DNA of 64,000 bases, taken from the NCBI GenBank assembly GCA_031459235.1, contig JAVKIY010000001.1:59867-123866 (forward strand), given 5' to 3'. Origin of the DNA: Fervidifonticultor_A tertius (GTDB lineage: Bacteria; Sysuimicrobiota; Sysuimicrobiia; Sysuimicrobiales; Humicultoraceae). Under the pieces are notes generated by a model. That model ran no database searches and was not told the origin of the DNA. It was given only the letters and a program-made list of their open reading frames with translations. A program made the position numbers and the translations under genes. Shown here piece by piece: positions 61,748 to 64,000 of this stretch; position 1 is the stretch's first letter, and each line of letters opens with the position of its first letter.

Positions 61748-62614
61748 CTAGAGCAGCCGGCGCACCACCTCGGCCACCCGGGACGGCAGGTCCACCACCG
61801 TGATGCCCGCGGCGGCCATGGCGGCCATCTTCGCCTGAGCGGTCCCCTCGGTGCCCGAGATCACCGCGCCCGCGTGCCCCATGCGCTTACCCGGTGGCGC
61901 GGTCACGCCGGCGATGTAGCCCACCACCGGTTTGCGGACCGACGCCCCGACGTAGCGCGCGGCCTCCTCCTCGGCGCCGCCGCCGATCTCGCCGACCATG
62001 ACGATGGCCCGCGTCTGCGGGTCGGCCGCGAACAGCTCGATCGCCTCCTGGAAGGACAGCCCGACCACCGGGTCGCCGCCCAGGCCGAGCGCGGTGCTCT
62101 GCCCCAGGCCGGCGGCGGTCAGCCCCGCGACGATCTCGTAGGTCAGCGTGCCGCTGCGCGAGACGAGCCCGACCGGCCCCGGGGTGAACAGGTGGTTCGG
62201 CATGATGCCGATCTTGCACTGACCGGGAGAGGTGACGCCCGGCCCGTTGGGACCGATGACCCGTACACCGGCCGCGCGCGCCGCGGCCACCACGGCGATC
62301 GCGTCGTGCACCGGGATATGCTCGGTGATGATGACCACGGGGTCGAGCCGGGACGCGATCGCCTCCAGCGCCGCGTCCTTCGCCGCGCGTGCCGGCACGA
62401 AGATGCACGCCGCGTTCGCGCCGGTAGCGGCCACGGCCTCGGCGACCGTGTCGAAGACCGGCACGCCCGCGACCTCGGCGCCGCCCTTGCCGGGCGTGAC
62501 CCCGGCGGCCACCGCGGTCCCGAACTCGAGCATGCGGCGCGTGTGGAACTCGCCCTGGTAGCCGGTGATGCCCTGGACCAGGACGCGGGTGGATGCGTTG
62601 ACGAGAATGGCCAT
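61748..62614 (-). CDS. sucD: Succinyl-CoA synthetase alpha subunit
   Basis: A 288-residue subunit. VQGITGYQGEFHTRRMLEFG binds CoA; VIGPNGPGVTSPGQCKIG and MGHAGAVISG carry the phosphohistidine region (His in GHAGA). It forms the succinyl-phosphate/CoA site with SucC. ATG 62614 is the first in-frame start after sucC, 17 nt after its stop. Confidence 0.98.
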   Translation of the reverse strand: MAILVNASTRVLVQGITGYQGEFHTRRMLEFGTAVAAGVTPGKGGAEVAGVPVFDTVAEAVAATGANAACIFVPARAAKDAALEAIASRLDPVVIITEHIPVHDAIAVVAAARAAGVRVIGPNGPGVTSPGQCKIGIMPNHLFTPGPVGLVSRSGTLTYEIVAGLTAAGLGQSTALGLGGDPVVGLSFQEAIELFAADPQTRAIVMVGEIGGGAEEEAARYVGASVRKPVVGYIAGVTAPPGKRMGHAGAVISGTEGTAQAKMAAMAAAGITVVDLPSRVAEVVRRLL

Positions 62615-62631
62615 GGACGCCTCCGCTGGGT

Positions 62632-63741
62632 CTACGCGCGGGCCAGCCTGACGGCTTCCCGCGCCGCGGGCTCGGGCTCGACGTACGCGTGGATCTTCGC
62701 CGCCTCCAGGATCGCGCGGCCCTCGGCCTCGTTGGTGCCGGTCAGGCGCACCACCATCGGCACCCTCGGCGGCTGCGCGGCGATCGCCCGGGCGATGTCG
62801 TCGCAGCGAGTGATGCCCCCAAAGATGTTGATGAAGAGCGCCCTCACCCCCGGCTTGCGGAGCACGATCTCCATCGCCTGCGCCATGTTCTCCGTGGTCG
62901 CCCCGCCCCCGACGTCGAGGAAGTTCGCCGGCCGCCCCCCGAAGTGGGCGATCATGTCCAGCGTGGACATCACCAGGCCGGCCCCGTTGCCGATGATCGC
63001 GACGTCGCCGTCCAGCTCGACGTAGGATAGGTCGGCCGCCCTGGCGGCGGCCTCGAGCGCGGTGAGCTCCTCGTTGCGCGGCAGGCCCTCGTGCCGGAAC
63101 GTGGCGTTGTCGTCGATGATGAGCTTGGCGTCGATGGCGAGCAGCGTCCCGTCGCCGGCCGCCGCCGCCAGCGGGTTGATCTCGGCCAGCTCGGCGTCCA
63201 TCTCCGCGCACAGGCGCGCCAGCGCGCTGGCGATGCCCGCGAACTGGAGCAGCGCCTTCCCCCCAAACCCCAGCCGCTTTGCGATCCCGCGCCCGTGGAA
63301 CGGCTGGAAGCCCGTACACGGATCGACGTGAAGCTTGACGATCTTCTCGGGCGCCGTGCGCGCGACGTCCTCGATATCGATCCCACCGGCGGCCGACGCG
63401 ACGCACACGAGCCGCCGGGCGGCGCGGTCCACGGTGAAGGCCAGGTAGTACTCGACGCCGATGTCGGCCGCCTGCACGACCAGCAGGCGACGCACGCGCT
63501 CGCCCTTGATGTCCATGCCCAGGATCTGGGCGGCCTTGGCCTTCGCTTCGACCGGATCGGCCGCGAGCTTGATGCCGCCGGCCTTGCCGCGGCCGCCGAC
63601 GAGGACCTGCGCCTTGAGGACCACGGGGTAGGGGATCTCCAGACGGTCGATCTCCTCGGGCCGCTCGATGACCACGCCTGGCTGGACGGGAATGCCGTAA
63701 CGCGCGAAGATCTCCTTGGCCTGGAACTCGTGGAGTTTCAT
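62632..63741 (-). CDS. sucC: Succinyl-CoA synthetase beta subunit
   Basis: A 369-residue ATP-grasp subunit. MKLHEFQAKEIFARYGIPVQ is the family start, KAQVLVGGRGKAGGIKLA binds nucleotide, AEINPLA binds metal, and NIFGGITRCDDIARAI contacts CoA. It works with SucD, making ATP or GTP and succinate from succinyl-CoA. It follows the malate dehydrogenase gene. Confidence 0.98.
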   Translation of the reverse strand: MKLHEFQAKEIFARYGIPVQPGVVIERPEEIDRLEIPYPVVLKAQVLVGGRGKAGGIKLAADPVEAKAKAAQILGMDIKGERVRRLLVVQAADIGVEYYLAFTVDRAARRLVCVASAAGGIDIEDVARTAPEKIVKLHVDPCTGFQPFHGRGIAKRLGFGGKALLQFAGIASALARLCAEMDAELAEINPLAAAAGDGTLLAIDAKLIIDDNATFRHEGLPRNEELTALEAAARAADLSYVELDGDVAIIGNGAGLVMSTLDMIAHFGGRPANFLDVGGGATTENMAQAMEIVLRKPGVRALFINIFGGITRCDDIARAIAAQPPRVPMVVRLTGTNEAEGRAILEAAKIHAYVEPEPAAREAVRLARA

Positions 63742-63811
63742 GCATCACTCCTCGGTGTGAGACGGTATGCCTGCCCTTGGGGCGCATGGCCGCGGGCAGG
63801 AGGCGTGGTGG

Positions 63812-64000
63812 CTAGAGTTTCAGCGCCGGCAGCATCTCGCGGACCGCGGCCACCGACGCGGCGAACGCCGCCTGCTCCGAGGCGTCCAGCGGGATCTCGA
63901 TGATCCGCTCCAAGCCGCCCGCCCCGAGCACCGCCGGCACGCCCACGCAGACGTCGCGTTCGCCGTACTCGCCCTCGAGGTAGACGCAGGTGGGGATGAC
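63812..64000 (-). CDS. mdh: Malate dehydrogenase, C-terminal end (partial)
   Basis: The last 62 residues of a lactate/malate dehydrogenase C-terminal domain cut by the window edge. CVYLEGEYGERDVCVGVPAV and LGAGGLERIIEIPLDASEQA match type-LDH-like malate dehydrogenases. Position before sucCD supports mdh. It converts malate to oxaloacetate. Confidence 0.88.
   Translation of the reverse strand, partial: VIPTCVYLEGEYGERDVCVGVPAVLGAGGLERIIEIPLDASEQAAFAASVAAVREMLPALKL

Overview
The window is GC-rich bacterial chromosome from an organism I cannot name. Several features suggest a Terrabacteria-type lineage: a Thermus-like V/A-type ATPase operon, rapZ-yvcK, DUF881/DUF1290 division-cluster genes, a gapA-pgk-tpiA block, an encoded tRNA CCA end and several apparently leaderless starts. 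Deep lineages such as Sysuimicrobiota (CSP1-3), Chloroflexota, Armatimonadota or Deinococcota are possible; this is inference only.

Region 1 (1-5180) is the most striking part. Two convergent operons are each headed by a fluoride (crcB-type) riboswitch with a terminator expression platform. The rightward operon encodes a CPA-type cation/proton antiporter, a UspA-type stress protein and an MFS transporter. The leftward operon encodes two small coiled-coil proteins of unknown function and a Cys-pair protein resembling DUF6062. The operons meet at a shared CTAG stop. No known fluoride exporter (crcB/Fluc or CLC-F) is present, so this looks like a fluoride-response island with undescribed members.

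Region 2 (5180-36000) is accessory catabolism. It holds a peptide-type ABC transporter with a DUF885 protein, a Gfo/Idh/MocA dehydrogenase and a decayed second dehydrogenase. It also holds an acyl-CoA mutase large subunit with isobutyryl-CoA-mutase-like active-site residues, a VapBC pair, a broken secreted-protein gene, a PaaK-like ligase and a membrane-anchored molybdopterin oxidoreductase. Next come an eight-gene GntR-linked polar amino-acid ABC/hydrolase operon, creatininase/RidA, radical SAM/cupin, acyl-CoA dehydrogenase, an SQR-like flavoprotein, tandem AstE/AspA-like deacylases, an AAA/DUF4143 ATPase and tRNA-Leu(GAG).

Region 3 (36000-64000) is a core energy block, almost all on the minus strand. 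In transcription order it reads mdh-sucC-sucD, a membrane protein, rapZ-yvcK, the complex I membrane arm nuoAHJKLMN (no B-G or I here), the nine-gene V/A-ATPase operon, DUF881-DUF1290, gapA-pgk-tpiA, a circularly permuted ATP-grasp protein with a GCS2 ligase, and secG. TCA enzymes, proton-pumping membrane subunits, the rotary ATPase and lower glycolysis are therefore packed into one co-oriented stretch with many ATGA/GTGA overlaps.
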